Below are positions 1 to 10,432 of a stretch of 64,000 nt of DNA, piece by piece. This DNA comes from Curvularia sp. ZM96 (taxonomy: Eukaryota; Ascomycota; Dothideomycetes; Pleosporales; Pleosporaceae), in assembly GCA_022457065.1 (NCBI GenBank), contig JAJGBQ010000004.1, forward strand, positions 2,046,001-2,110,000. Direction: 5' to 3'. Numbering within the stretch: position 1 is the stretch's first letter; the number at the start of each line of letters is the position of its first letter. The notes beneath the pieces are model-generated. The model was not told the DNA's origin. It did not search any database and worked only from the letters and a program-made list of their open reading frames with translations. The position numbers were made by a program, and so were the translations under genes.

Positions 1-1
1 T

Positions 2-364
2 CTCCCCAACGGAACATACATACCGGGTAACGTAATGGTATGGACACCCATCTACAGCCTCCATCACGACCCACGTTATTGGGAAAAACCTCTCCAACTC
101 ATGCCGGAACGCTGGACCGCTGAGAACCCCAACGCTATCATTGATAAGCGCACTTTTCTTCCTTTCAGCACCGGAGCCTACAACTGCATAGGACAGAAAT
201 TGGCAATTATGGAAATGCGCAGCGTTGTGGCTAATCTAGTCCGGACATTTGAAATCACTTTTGCGGATGGTGAGGATGGAAGCACGATTGAGAATGAGAG
301 CCGGGACTGCTTCAATATGACGGTTGGGAAGCTGGATGTCAAGCTTACCCCCAGAAGCATATAG
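2..364 (+). CDS. Cytochrome P450, C-terminal part (5' end outside window)
   Basis: Only the last 120 or so residues are in the window; the open frame runs in from the left edge with no start. The haem-binding loop reads FSTGAYNCIGQKLA: the Cys that ligates haem and the flanking Phe, Gly and Gly of FxxGxRxCxG are present, but the usual Arg is Tyr. Upstream is the PERF-like motif MPERW, followed by a helix matching the conserved P450 L-helix. P450s of this kind are ER-anchored monooxygenases that take electrons from NADPH-P450 reductase; the substrate cannot be told from this fragment. It ends with a TAG at 362-364. The next gene starts more than 1 kb away on the other strand, so there is no sign of a pathway cluster on this side. 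The family call is firm; the subfamily is unknown. Confidence 0.9.
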   Translation, partial: LPNGTYIPGNVMVWTPIYSLHHDPRYWEKPLQLMPERWTAENPNAIIDKRTFLPFSTGAYNCIGQKLAIMEMRSVVANLVRTFEITFADGEDGSTIENESRDCFNMTVGKLDVKLTPRSI

Positions 365-1555
365 TACGTAGGATGTACGATTCAAAAATAGAGCAATCGT
401 GATTTTCCTTCATATCAAAATTAGTTGAGCACTGATTTTCTTGTTAACATGCAGTACCCATCACCAGAAAGGCATAATAAATGCGATGGTTTGCCTCTAA
501 AATACCGGGATCATTACAATGCAAATGATAACTCGTTTATTTTTCAATGCGATTCTTACCTCAAACCGTAGAATTTCAGTAAAATACGTCTTTCTCAATA
601 GTCCAACACACCGCTACACTCTCCTCGTAGATGCAATTCCGCCCCATGCCTTCCACGGTTCTCTAATTGTGCTACCCCCAACTTTGCAAATAAGCATATT
701 TCTCCACACAGGATGCGGGCATATTTCGGAAAGCTAGCGCGTGCTAGGGACGTGAACAGTGAAGAAGAAACGGGTGGAGAAGGGGACTCAGAGATATATG
801 TAGGAATTTGCTGGTTTCTGATGTGAGAGTTGGGTTTAGGCTGTTGTGTTACTCGCGAGTGACTTTATGTTTGAAGAAGGCTTGAAGTCCTGCAGTGAGT
901 CGCTATTCTTTGGTCGTTCCCCAATATGCAAGAACACATCGTGAAATGGGAACTCGCTGATACTCTTCAGCTTCCAGATTCCAGAAATTGCAGAAACCCT
1001 GTAGTAGTAAACAGGTTAGCTACCATTTCTATCCACTTGTCAAGTCTAATAGAAATACTAAAGTCGAGTTCCTAGTGATATCGGCTTCGTTTTCTTGAAA
1101 AAGCCTGTAGTTATCGTGGGGCTCGACAAAAGAATATATATTTGCTTTGTCATGGTTGTACTTCGGCAAAAGACGACAACCAAAAGCGCCAAGCAAGAAA
1201 AGGCAAGCCCAGTGTGCTGTGAAAATGACACCTCAATATAGGCGTGGTCCGAAGAGAGAAGCAATTTGGGATAAGCCTCAGCCGGTCTGCTGTTGATCAA
1301 TTGAATAACCTAGCCACCACGTGGCACTGGTGATCAATACTTCGGTTAGATAACACATGCATGATGCATTGTAGGAGGGCCGCCATGATGTTGCAATTTC
1401 ATAATTAAGCGAACAAAGACTGATGCAGTATTGTACATGTCCGTCGCATCCCCATATCGATTTGTGCTATCTGTCAACCGCAAGTGTCTGCCACGCGCAA
1501 TCTCTCTCGTCGGGAAAACGTCCGTCGATCACTTCATCAATAGATAAGAGCGAGC
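365..1555. other. Intergenic, no gene seen
   Basis: About 1.2 kb between two convergent gene ends. Only short random frames are present, none with a recognisable motif. The sequence is moderately A+T-rich and presumably holds the 3' untranslated regions of both neighbours. Confidence 0.5.
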
Positions 1556-2159
1556 TTATCGCTTCTTTGCATCGACCTTTTCCTCGAGGGTGCGGACATA
1601 GCCCTCTATCCGTTGTACGGCGGACTGGAGTGCCTGCTGTCATGTCAGCCACTGTCCAATTGACTTGCATTACGCCCTATCTGTTCTCCAGTTTGCCAAT
1701 AGCGCATTATCGGGACGAGATGGGAAGCCGACGTACGTAGATATCTTCGGTAAGAAGCTGGTTCGAAACGCGATATTCGTCAATGACATAGTAGTACATG
1801 CCTGCGCCGGAAGTCGTTGCGCCGAGGAGGAAACCGAAGAGTCTAAATTCTGTTAGCAATTTCTCTTGCTATCATAGTGACTTCATCCAATTTGTCGGAG
1901 GTTGCCTTCTGCTTCTCTCATCAAGAGCAAACGTCCGCGGGCCTCTCCCCACCATGCCAACACTTCGTACTACAGACCAGCCTGCAGTCAATGGAAAGAC
2001 TTACCCTCCCCTAAAAGCACCGACAGGCTTCTTCACCGGCACAGAAACAGTCTCCTGCCTCAACACAGCGCTGGTCTGAAATGCGCGAGAAGCTGTAGCC
2101 ATGGGCACGCGGCATCCCGCTCCGGCGCGGGCCGCCTGCCTCAAGACCTGAGCAGCCAT
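1556..2159 (-). CDS. Small mitochondrial membrane protein, 112 aa, three exons
   Basis: Exons on the minus strand: 2159-2005, 1842-1737 and 1633-1556 (phases 2, 0, then the TAA stop). The donor GTAAGT and the acceptors TTTAG and GCAG fit, and the three pieces join into one frame of 113 codons. The first about 35 residues are Arg/Ala/Ser-rich without acidic residues and contain RAFQTSAVLRQ, a typical mitochondrial presequence ending. A Gly/Phe/Leu-rich membrane segment (GLFGFLLGATTSGAGMYYYV) follows, then a short helix (residues about 85-110, SAVQRIEGYVRTLEEKV) that looks amphipathic or coiled. The pattern matches an uncharacterised conserved fungal protein I recall from dothideomycetes; no function is known to me. 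Probable location is the inner mitochondrial membrane. The ATG at 2159 is chosen because the presequence starts there; the residues upstream have no ATG. Confidence 0.8.
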
Positions 2160-2849
2160 TGTATTCCTATTTGCTCTTTTCGATTTGCGCAGCAACTTGT
2201 AATGGACCGACTATAAGTTCTAGATATAGGCCGTTTGTCGGGGGTAGCGCGGCGGCGTCGTGGGTGAGTTATGTCGCTCGTGGGCCCGGTTGGTGACGTT
2301 TGGCTGAGCTCTGCTCTCCGCACCTTACAAACAAAGCAAGCTCGCTCCCTCGCTCGCTCGCCTGACGTGGGCCCTTGGCTGCTGATTTTGCTGAGTCAGC
2401 CACCACCACCCCGCCAGACTCGATTGAGTGGACTATGCGATTACGTGGGGTGAATTAAATTAGCTGGCACATTTTCTGAAGAGTTCTTTTGAGATGACAC
2501 TTGATGGAATTGGTGAAACTGCGCTGATTGCTTCTGTCGCCGACTGCACTGCCTCAGGCAAAGAGTTTGTTACAAGGTGCTTTTGAAGCGCACGGTACGC
2601 AGGAGTGTATTTGTTAGTGGAGGGATGGAGATCAGCAATCAGTCTTTTGGGCAATCGGTGAGGGCCGCCTAGGATTGCGGTGCTGCTTGTTTCAGGAAAA
2701 GCAAAACAATATCCATCGAAGTGCTTAGGTCCAAAGCGCATGATGACGTGCCCAATCCATACTGACTGGAAGATGGTTGCAAATACATTAAAGTCTATGT
2801 TCGTATGAAGTATATATTACAAGTTATAGGAAAGAGAAACCACAAGTTT
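2160..2849. other. Intergenic, with a doubtful small ORF at 2460-2741 (-)
   Basis: This lies between the mitochondrial protein and the peroxidase. A short tract of tandem CTCGCTCG units sits near 2340-2365. An ATG-started frame of 93 codons on the minus strand (2741-2460) has no signal peptide or motif I recognise; it may be chance or 3' untranslated sequence of the peroxidase gene. Confidence 0.35.
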
Positions 2850-3941
2850 CTATGGGAAAACGTCGCGGCTAGCAGGTAATGTCTTAGTGCAATCCACCAT
2901 ATTCGCCAACTGTTCCTGCTTGACGCCGAACAGGCTCACCTTGGTGTAGGCTCTGGCATAATCGATGTTCCAACCACGCTGGTTACCGACAAAGCTATGC
3001 CAGTCACCGCTAGTCCGGGGATGTTGGGACAGCGCTTTGTCGCTAGGAAGAACAAAGACCTTCTGCTCAGCTGTGGAACCACTGGGGTTGTTGAGTGTAT
3101 CATTGTAGAACTCCACATCCCAGATACCGGGAGTAGTATCGAGAGGCTTATTGATCGCCGCCGCAGATGTGTCGGTGAAGCGTTGATGCGCTGTTGCATG
3201 AGCACCGAGCAGAGCTGCAAGTTCTCGTGGAGAAATACCCTTTCTTCCGAAGAGATTGATAAGGTTGTCAGGGTTGTCGTGGACGTTGGGGAGAAGGCCT
3301 TCGGGGTTTGCCTTGGTCGCATCCTTTCGCCCAATGAATGTACGTACCCGAGGTCCCTTTGGACATGAGACGGTGGCATGGTTGTGAGCATATTGTACAA
3401 GATCGGCATACCCAACCTTGTACTTCTCCTGGACCCCGCGTAGCACCATGCGAACCTTCTGGAGACCATTGTTTTCAGCGCGGTCGTGTTCACCAAAGTC
3501 CATGAGTAGTGATCCATCAGCACCACCATCAGTGGAGCTTTGATCCCAAGATCCAGCATCGTGAAAACCCAAGCGAACTGCTCCTCGAGCGTTGTCATTG
3601 CATTGTTGATCTTCTCCTACAAACAGTTTGGTGAGCTCAGCGGAAACGTCGAACCCTATATCCTGTGAGTTTCTAGGGCAACAAAGATGTGACTCCATCA
3701 ACGTACACACGCAACACTTGTCTTTGCTTCCCTTTCCACATTTCTCTGGCTTTGGTTCCTTTTGGCCATCGACGGGAGGCTTCGATCCGCCAACGATCTC
3801 GTAGTAGAGCTTTTCAACGCTTCCATAACCAATCTCCTCGTCGACCCAATCCGGAGAAGCCTCTCGCTGTTGCAAGGGACCTGCCGATACGAAGAGGGAG
3901 AGCCCAAGAAGAGGGAATGCTAGTGCAGCTTTGTGAACCAT
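2850..3941 (-). CDS. Secreted class II haem peroxidase
   Basis: Extracellular plant-type (class II fungal) peroxidase, oxidising phenolic or similar substrates with H2O2. Signal peptide at residues 1-20 (MVHKAALAFPLLGLSLFVSA). The distal haem pocket is RLGFHDAG (Arg106, His110), followed by the calcium-site segment DGGADGSLL. The proximal His231 is in LLGAHATAH. Cysteines are in the positions expected for the family's disulfides. I place an intron at 3706-3656 (51 bases, GTACGT...ATATAG): it is in frame and has no stop, so a naive reading runs through it. Removing it turns the odd CCVCTLMESHL stretch into CCVWFDVSAELTKLFVG, which matches the family. Exons are then 3941-3707 and 3655-2850, giving 346 aa. 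A TATA element lies about 130 bases upstream. Neighbours give no clue to the substrate. Manganese- or lignin-peroxidase type cannot be assigned by eye. Confidence 0.9.
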   Translation of the reverse strand: MVHKAALAFPLLGLSLFVSAGPLQQREASPDWVDEEIGYGSVEKLYYEIVGGSKPPVDGQKEPKPEKCGKGSKDKCCVCTLMESHLCCPRNSQDIGFDVSAELTKLFVGEDQQCNDNARGAVRLGFHDAGSWDQSSTDGGADGSLLMDFGEHDRAENNGLQKVRMVLRGVQEKYKVGYADLVQYAHNHATVSCPKGPRVRTFIGRKDATKANPEGLLPNVHDNPDNLINLFGRKGISPRELAALLGAHATAHQRFTDTSAAAINKPLDTTPGIWDVEFYNDTLNNPSGSTAEQKVFVLPSDKALSQHPRTSGDWHSFVGNQRGWNIDYARAYTKVSLFGVKQEQLANMVDCTKTLPASRDVFP

Positions 3942-6024
3942 CTGGGTGGTATGAGAATTTACAGTATGGGATGATTGACGAGTTAATAAATATTAGGAGA
4001 TTAGATTGTAATGAGTAGTGATAGGAGAGGGGCGAGGAATAACTTCAAGAACAAATGCAAGAGCAATCCTTATATATCTCGACGATCTAGCATTTGGGAT
4101 GGTGTGCCATTGCTCCAAAACTATAAGGGCATCGGAGTGCACAGCCGTTCCTGAAATGGTAAAAGCAATCCCGACATAAAAACATGACCCCTGGAGACCC
4201 GTGACTTGTCGATCACTTCAGGAAAAGGCTTTTAGTGGAACACACATAAACAACTACTAGCTGACAGTCCAGATTATGAATGCGGAAGCCCAAGCGCAGC
4301 TTTGCCAGGCTCAGCTGAATTGAGGTCCGGACCGCTTGCACAAGAAAATAGCGGGCCAACGGACGCTTATCAGCAGAAGCAACATGCCAAGCTTATCCAG
4401 TGATGCGCTGGTGATTGGAGGAGCACCTGTAAATGCTGGGCACCACTCCAAAGAGAGTAACCGCAATGATCCCAACAGGAAAACGTGCCTTGCTCACATG
4501 CAACACGTCAATTGCGTTGGCAGAGGTCGTCGAATGAGAGACGACATCAACAACAGCTCAGCGGTGTGTTCGTCAGACACCGAACCGTCAAGTCTTGATT
4601 TTCCGGAACCAAGATCTACCGTATTTGGGATCCAGCGCTTGCAATAGTTTCGTGTGGTGTCGCGACATTGTATGGTGGCTGACTTTGGCATCGCTGGATT
4701 GGTGTGACTACGCTGGCGTGGTTGTTTTGCATGTCAGAACCCAATATAGTTCGCATGTCGATCAGAAACCTGAGGCAGAAACTAGCGAAACAAAGCCTTG
4801 TGCCGGACATGCACGGATATTCATGTGACCCAAAGCGCAAGCCGAGCCCTGGATTTGCTTTCTGGGGATGATTACGTTGGAGCCTTGACCAGATCCCTAT
4901 CGCCAGGAGCTATCTGGATGGCATGCCTAGTAACGATGGTGAACGTCGGGAGATGGTCCTGGTAGGAGGCGTTATGTTGAGTGCACGCTGTCATTAATCG
5001 AGATGGAGCTCGCAGGCATGCTGCGGGAGAGCCTGAGCAACGTAAAGCACACGATACGCTTGTTGTTATTCCATGTCGCCCACTCTGCGTAGGTAGAATC
5101 AGCCTCCCCTTTACGTGTGCATAGGATAGTCTGCCTGTAATTCTGGATGCTATGCCTGCCTGCATTCTCACATCAGGGATGAATCCTTATGCACAATCGC
5201 AGAGAAGTCCTGTGGGTAAAAAGAAAAACCTGGCATGAGGCTTCACGCGCCATCATGTACAATGCAATGGCATGAGGCTGTGACCATGGTGGTGGTCGGC
5301 AGGGCGTTTGTCGATAAGAAGGCGCTTTCCGAGTATTGCCATTTTGATTAGGATATGCCCTCCGGAATGTCATCGTAGAGTTGCTCTTGCCGGTGGAGTC
5401 GTGGCAAGGAATGATGAAGACGTCGTCGGTAAGAGCACAGATGGGGGTTGTAAGGCTGCGACAAACACCCAATCGCAAGACAAACTACAGTTCCATTCGC
5501 AGTGCCTTACTTCAGTGTCGCAGTATATGGCTACGTAGACAAATATTCGAAAGGCGGATGGTTCGCCCACATTGCCGAGTACCCATGCGATTGCGCTAGC
5601 CAAGCTCTGCGGAGGTGGGGGTGAAGGCGGACATGGATGCACAGCACAAGGCCGTGGGCCAAATACTTGTGCCCCTTATCGTTGCTTGCCGACAATGAAG
5701 CCTTCAAGAGCGTCGAACAGTGCAGACAAAAGGAGAATCGCGTTGCAAGCAAACTTGGGCATTGGTTGTGTCGAGGGATGCTGCGGCTGAGAGAAGAGGA
5801 GTGGCGGTTAGGGGCTCTTGGCGTGCATTACCAAGCGGAATAGCGCTCATCGAGGACGAAGCTTCTCGGACCTTTTCCACCCTAATGCATTGACTCGATG
5901 CCAGCATCGTGCGTTTTCATTTCCTCTCCAGGTTTTTGACCCCATAATCCGACTTTTTGCTCAAAGCGAGGTCCCCTCGCCCCACTGTTCCATCGCCACA
6001 ATTCCAACCGCGTCATGCACCCTG
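3942..6024. other. 2.1 kb divergent intergenic region, no gene seen
   Basis: This separates the peroxidase (-) from the Zn2Cys6 factor (+). Many short frames exist on both strands but none has a motif, and none can be joined convincingly through splice sites. Part of it (5818-6024) is open in frame with the transcription factor but is better read as 5' untranslated sequence. Confidence 0.5.
4069..4077 (-). promoter_or_regulatory. TATA element of the peroxidase gene
   Basis: On the minus strand the sequence reads TATATAAGG, about 130 bases upstream of the peroxidase ATG, a plausible core promoter distance for a regulated secreted enzyme. Confidence 0.45.
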
Positions 6025-7419
6025 ATGTCGCCCCCAGAGTCGTCTGGCAGCAGCCAACCGAAGAGACGCCGCACAGTCGAAGGATCTTGCTGGCCATGCA
6101 AGCAAAGGCGCGTGAAATGTGACCTCCAGAAACCGGCATGCCGTCGCTGTATCAACTCGCAGACTGAAGACTGCAGCTACGACAAAGTGCTGCTTCGCTG
6201 GAAGAAGCGCCCTGCCAAGACTGTGCCCGAATTCCAGATACAGGTGCCTCAAGCGCACGCGCTGAATGGACTCGACCTCGCTGCCCATGAACGGAAAGCT
6301 CTTGACTACTTCAAGGCGCGTCTGTGGCCCCTCTTTTCTACTCTTGACGAGCCATGTCCTCCGCCAGTTGCACTGGCCTTGCGTTCCCAACCGGTCCTCC
6401 AAGCCCTGTGTGTGTTTGCCGAAGAGCATCGTGCCCTGCAAGAAAAAGAATCTTCCTCGCAGGCTCTCAGCAAGAGGAGGACGCATTGTTTGGCCACCAT
6501 CCGGAGCCATCTGGGCGGCGGGAACCCTGAAAGTGCTGCTCTTTCTGCCCTCCTGGTAGCGGTGCTACTGCTCTATTTCCTGGAAGGCTATGTGAACTGT
6601 AATAACGACGGTGCATCCACCCATTGCCATTTCACAGGAGTGCTTGCCATCATCAACGCTCTTGGGGGTTTTCAAGCGGCATGGGCATCGTCCGACAGGA
6701 TCACAAGAATGCTCCTATCTGAAATGGCTTCTACCGATCTAACCGATGCTTTACTGCAGGACAGGCCGCCTTCTTTTCCGGCTACAATCTGGAACTATAT
6801 GGAAGCCGGATCCGTATGGTGGGAGACTGTTCCGCGGAGTAGGACTCTGGCCTCTGTCTTTTCTACTATGGCTGAGATGAGCTTCTACCGCCACAAGATC
6901 CTGAATGGGGAGGAGTTCTGCATCGACCAAGCGCAAGCATTTGAGCGCGCCCTGCAACCTTCGTACCCAACGCTCGATGACGCAACCGAGTCTTGTATCA
7001 GCGGAGATACGGGGACAACACTATCCGAGCCCACGGTCGCAGCATCGCTCTCCTTAATCATTGCCTTTCAGCACGCTGCACTTATATACCTTTACAGTGC
7101 GGTACAAAGCATTCCGACCAAACATACCCTAGTGCAGCAGCATGTTCGTGCTTGCTTGGAGTGTATACAGGGCATGGATCCGAGATCTAAAGCTCAAAAC
7201 TGTGCTCTTTTCCCTTTGTATGTAGCTGGCGCACATTCCCTTGACGACGCACAAAGGACATATGTCTCGGAGACACTGAGCAAAATCCATAAGAACTTGC
7301 AATTTGAGTCCGTTTTGTCTGTGCAAGCAACGCTCGATTCGGTATGGCAGTCTTCTCGCACCCCTACTACGTGGACAGAAAGCTTCAAGGATACTGCTAC
7401 AAGCACGTTAGTTATATAA
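6025..7419 (+). CDS. Zn2Cys6 fungal transcription factor, 464 aa
   Basis: Nuclear DNA-binding regulator. The binuclear zinc cluster lies at about residues 22-50: CWPCKQRRVKC, then CRRC and a final Cys, spacing C-x2-C-x6-C-x6-C-x2-C-x7-C. It is preceded by a basic stretch (PKRRR) that may serve as a nuclear signal. The rest is the helical, hydrophobic domain typical of fungal-specific regulators (DUF3468-like), without further motifs. The open frame extends upstream to an ATG at 5818, but I chose the ATG at 6025: the zinc cluster normally lies near the N-terminus and the extra 69 residues look like translated leader. No introns are needed. The target genes are unknown. The nearest inducible-type gene is the divergent secreted peroxidase 2 kb away, so local regulation is possible but unproven. 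Confidence 0.88.
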   Translation: MSPPESSGSSQPKRRRTVEGSCWPCKQRRVKCDLQKPACRRCINSQTEDCSYDKVLLRWKKRPAKTVPEFQIQVPQAHALNGLDLAAHERKALDYFKARLWPLFSTLDEPCPPPVALALRSQPVLQALCVFAEEHRALQEKESSSQALSKRRTHCLATIRSHLGGGNPESAALSALLVAVLLLYFLEGYVNCNNDGASTHCHFTGVLAIINALGGFQAAWASSDRITRMLLSEMASTDLTDALLQDRPPSFPATIWNYMEAGSVWWETVPRSRTLASVFSTMAEMSFYRHKILNGEEFCIDQAQAFERALQPSYPTLDDATESCISGDTGTTLSEPTVAASLSLIIAFQHAALIYLYSAVQSIPTKHTLVQQHVRACLECIQGMDPRSKAQNCALFPLYVAGAHSLDDAQRTYVSETLSKIHKNLQFESVLSVQATLDSVWQSSRTPTTWTESFKDTATSTLVI

Positions 7420-9385
7420 GCAAGAATTGTTGTTGTGTTGAACGATGTAATCTCAGCTTGAATTTGCAAGACATTCAGACCAAGTCCACACACATTTATC
7501 ATCTTATCACTCGTGTAGCGAAGGCGATCTCCTTATGTGTATGCTTCCAAAGTAGTCGATTTAGGAATACAATCGCTGTGGTTTGCTTCTGTGTTCCCCA
7601 CCCTTGGCATAACGGCCCTGCAGATAGTGGAATCGGGATCCACGTTAGAATGGGGATGCAATGTGGAGCATCCGCGCCCTCGCCTTGCTCCTATATATAC
7701 GCTGGTATTTGCGGTGACAGATTAGCGAAAAGAGGAAGCTTGCCGAATGTGGCAACTTGTGCGTCCTCGGTGAGTACATAATCGCTGCCGCCCTGCAAGG
7801 CTGGGGTTCTGTATCGACTTGTGGTGGGACCGCCCTAGACCGTATCCAGGAAAAACATTGGCACTTCTCGGCTTACCTTTCCGAATACCTCGCGTACGCT
7901 TCAGTACAATGGACGTAACTAGGAGCTGTCATTGTTATCGTGGTCATTTGCTCTCATTATGCTCTAAGGATTGTTTGTCTTTCTGTTTGACGGAAGAGCC
8001 ATCGACGTGGCCCCTGGCTGGATCTGTGCCACACTTAAACCTGCTCGTATTAACTCCACTAGCAAAACCTCTTGGTGTACTAGGCTACGCGGTTTCGATT
8101 AAATCTGCGCTATTTTGTAAACAAAGGGCAGCAAAATGGGGCATCATATATCAAAGAAATGGCGAGAAGGGAAAGAGTTTTGTAGAGATGTACAAAGCTT
8201 CGGCTTCTCGGGTCTTAGCACTGACGCCACATAAGCCCCATTACTGCAATTTCATTGCCGGAGCCAACACTAGGCTACAAGCTGAACTCACGGACTCAAG
8301 ACTGTATCGGTTGTTCCGTCATGGGCTGGAATTTATCTTCATGGGCACCAACAATATGGATTGAAACTTCATGCCGTAGCATGAAGCTAAAGTCTGCGAA
8401 CAAAAATCACCCGAGATTTCGCGTCTAACGCCCTGATAACGAAGTCACAAGACTAGCCTACCGTGAAGTCCTAGAAGAGTTAGTGCAACATAATACGCAT
8501 CGCGTCATTACTCTGAAGCTTTTCAACTCAGAAGAAACAGACTTTGTGATAGCGTAACCGGTGAGAGCTTTCAGTTTCCAGCGACGAGCTCAACTCAGGC
8601 CATGGTCATTACCGCGAGGATTTTTTAAGACGATCTTGTAGTCATGGTTCCTGATTATAAAGCAAACATCTGCTTCTAACTATTCTTGTATACCTGAAGC
8701 AGGTGATGAGGAGCGTAGAAGAGTCTCATGTCCCGGGTAGATTGGTAGAGGCACTTCGTAATTGGTATGAGAAGATAAGTTAATACAGAGGAAGGAGAGT
8801 TTGTTAGGAGTACCCGTTTTTGCGTTATCTGGATGAGCAACATAGGAAGCAGCTTGATAGTGGGCTATTGGAATGGTCCAAAAGGGAGGAGTTCCCATTT
8901 TGAACCTGGAACATGGTATATTCGAGGGGATACAGGGAACTTTGTGAATCACAGCTAACACAATCAAGGGCTAGCAATGATTATCGACGCGTGTTTTACA
9001 ACAACGGGAAGATTAGTATGCTGAAAATCTAGTGTAATATTAATTGTGCTGAGATGAAATAGATACTAACATCTCATAAACGACGCTGGAGAGAGCCACG
9101 CTTAGCTCTATCTACTAGCCTCCCTGGCTATTAGGGGTGATCTTTCTCTTTCGTCTTCATAAACCTGTATCGATATGCACGGGAAACCTTTGGAAACGAC
9201 TGTAATATGTAACTCGAGCTGTAAGAATATTGAATTAAGCGAGAAATGTATGAAATCTAATTTACTAATCAAAAACCAATCGTCTAAATACCAGGAAACA
9301 CCATGCTATGATACAATAAGCAACCCATTTATTTACATGCAGGATGAAGACCGCCCAGTTGCACCATAATACAGTACCGTTCATC
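7420..9385. other. 2 kb intergenic region with an orphan ORF at 7819-8364 (+)
   Basis: The longest frame is 181 codons at 7819-8364, without signal peptide, domain or clear codon bias, and overlapped by other random frames. A second frame (8680-8967, minus, 95 codons) is equally featureless. From about 8370 onward the sequence is visibly A+T-richer. I see no RNA gene or transposon ends. Confidence 0.4.
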
Positions 9386-10432
9386 TCAACAAGCAAGAAG
9401 GCAGGTAAGAGTGAGAAAGCCTGTGAAGGCGCCGATACTCCCTCCCCATGATCCAAGACTCAATTTATCACCGATCATCGATCCAACTGCTTCAGCTGCT
9501 TCTTTTCCACCGCCAAAGTAATCGCAGGCTTTGCAAGGGCCAGAACTGCCGGTGTCGATAATCTCATATATCAGTGAGCCCTGCATTTCGTTTCTCTCCC
9601 CCGTCAAATTGAACAGCTTCATCTCGCCACTTTCAGGAAATCTAGAATATGGCTTGGGTTTCGGGCATCCAACGCGGTTGCAACCTCCAGGCTTTTCTTC
9701 GTAGCGAGCAAAAGGCTTTTCCTTCAGCGGGATGGAGTCGTTGGTGACAGAGGTTTGGATGAGCTCATTCATGGCTGCACGCAGGAGCTTTTCGACTGAG
9801 TTGTCGGGGAAATCGCAGCTGAACTTTATGGCCTTGCCGTCTCCCATGTTGAATTCACCTCTAGGGCAAATCGCGCCATCGCTCGAGTCTCCAACCTGCA
9901 TGCGGTTATCGAACCACCATCGTAGATCAACGTCGCCGTCAAATATGACCGGTCTTGGTGAGAGAGCCGCCTCGATGTTGTATTCCCGCTTTTTTGGATC
10001 CGGTTTCGGCGTAGGCTTCGGCTTTGGCTTTGGCTCAGGCTTTGGTTTTGGCTTAGAACTATCGTCTATGTCTTGCTTGAGGTACTCATTGAAATCATCT
10101 GCGGCTTTCTGGCCCTTTTCGATCTTCACGGCCACTGCTGATAATCTACACAGAGCGGCTGCAGCTTCAGGGGCCAAACACTCGTTCTTCAGGCGTCCAC
10201 AGATGAAGTCGGTGATGGCGGTAATATCTGGTGCCGCACCATGGGGAAAATCCTTTTGGTTTACTGGTTTGTAGCCATAGCCGCGAAGCCCGTCTACGTT
10301 TCTGACGTAGGAAATCGAAGGATCTGTGCAGTCACCCCATTTAGGTACTGCACGCGGTGTAATGGCTGCCGAGTATGCAGATTCAAAGAGAAGAAGAGAA
10401 GCCAGAGCCGAAGAAAGCAGCACTGGGGCCAT
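9386..10432 (-). CDS. Secreted protein with Lys-Pro repeat linker, 348 aa
   Basis: I do not recognise a family. Signal peptide at residues 1-22 (MAPVLLSSALASLLLFESAYSA). An N-terminal Cys-containing region (about 30-130) is followed by a low-complexity linker of alternating Pro and Lys with occasional Glu, Thr or Asp (about 130-150, ending in a possible KKR processing site). A second Cys-containing domain of about 150 residues comes next, then a Gly-rich hydrophobic C-terminus ending in TLTCLLAC. The hydrophobic tail could be a GPI-type signal or a membrane-associating segment. The layout (two cysteine-containing parts joined by a charged repeat) fits an extracellular or wall-bound protein, possibly an effector. 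A TATATAA element lies about 115 bases upstream. Single exon, ATG at 10432. Confidence 0.8.
   Translation of the reverse strand: MAPVLLSSALASLLLFESAYSAAITPRAVPKWGDCTDPSISYVRNVDGLRGYGYKPVNQKDFPHGAAPDITAITDFICGRLKNECLAPEAAAALCRLSAVAVKIEKGQKAADDFNEYLKQDIDDSSKPKPKPEPKPKPKPTPKPDPKKREYNIEAALSPRPVIFDGDVDLRWWFDNRMQVGDSSDGAICPRGEFNMGDGKAIKFSCDFPDNSVEKLLRAAMNELIQTSVTNDSIPLKEKPFARYEEKPGGCNRVGCPKPKPYSRFPESGEMKLFNLTGERNEMQGSLIYEIIDTGSSGPCKACDYFGGGKEAAEAVGSMIGDKLSLGSWGGSIGAFTGFLTLTCLLAC

Noticed and set aside
2936..3598. 220-codon minus-strand frame inside the peroxidase gene
   Set aside because: Shadow of the peroxidase in another frame; no family resemblance.
5818..6024. 69-residue N-terminal extension of the Zn2Cys6 factor
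   Set aside because: Poorly conserved-looking leader; the zinc cluster is expected near the N-terminus, so the later ATG at 6025 is preferred.
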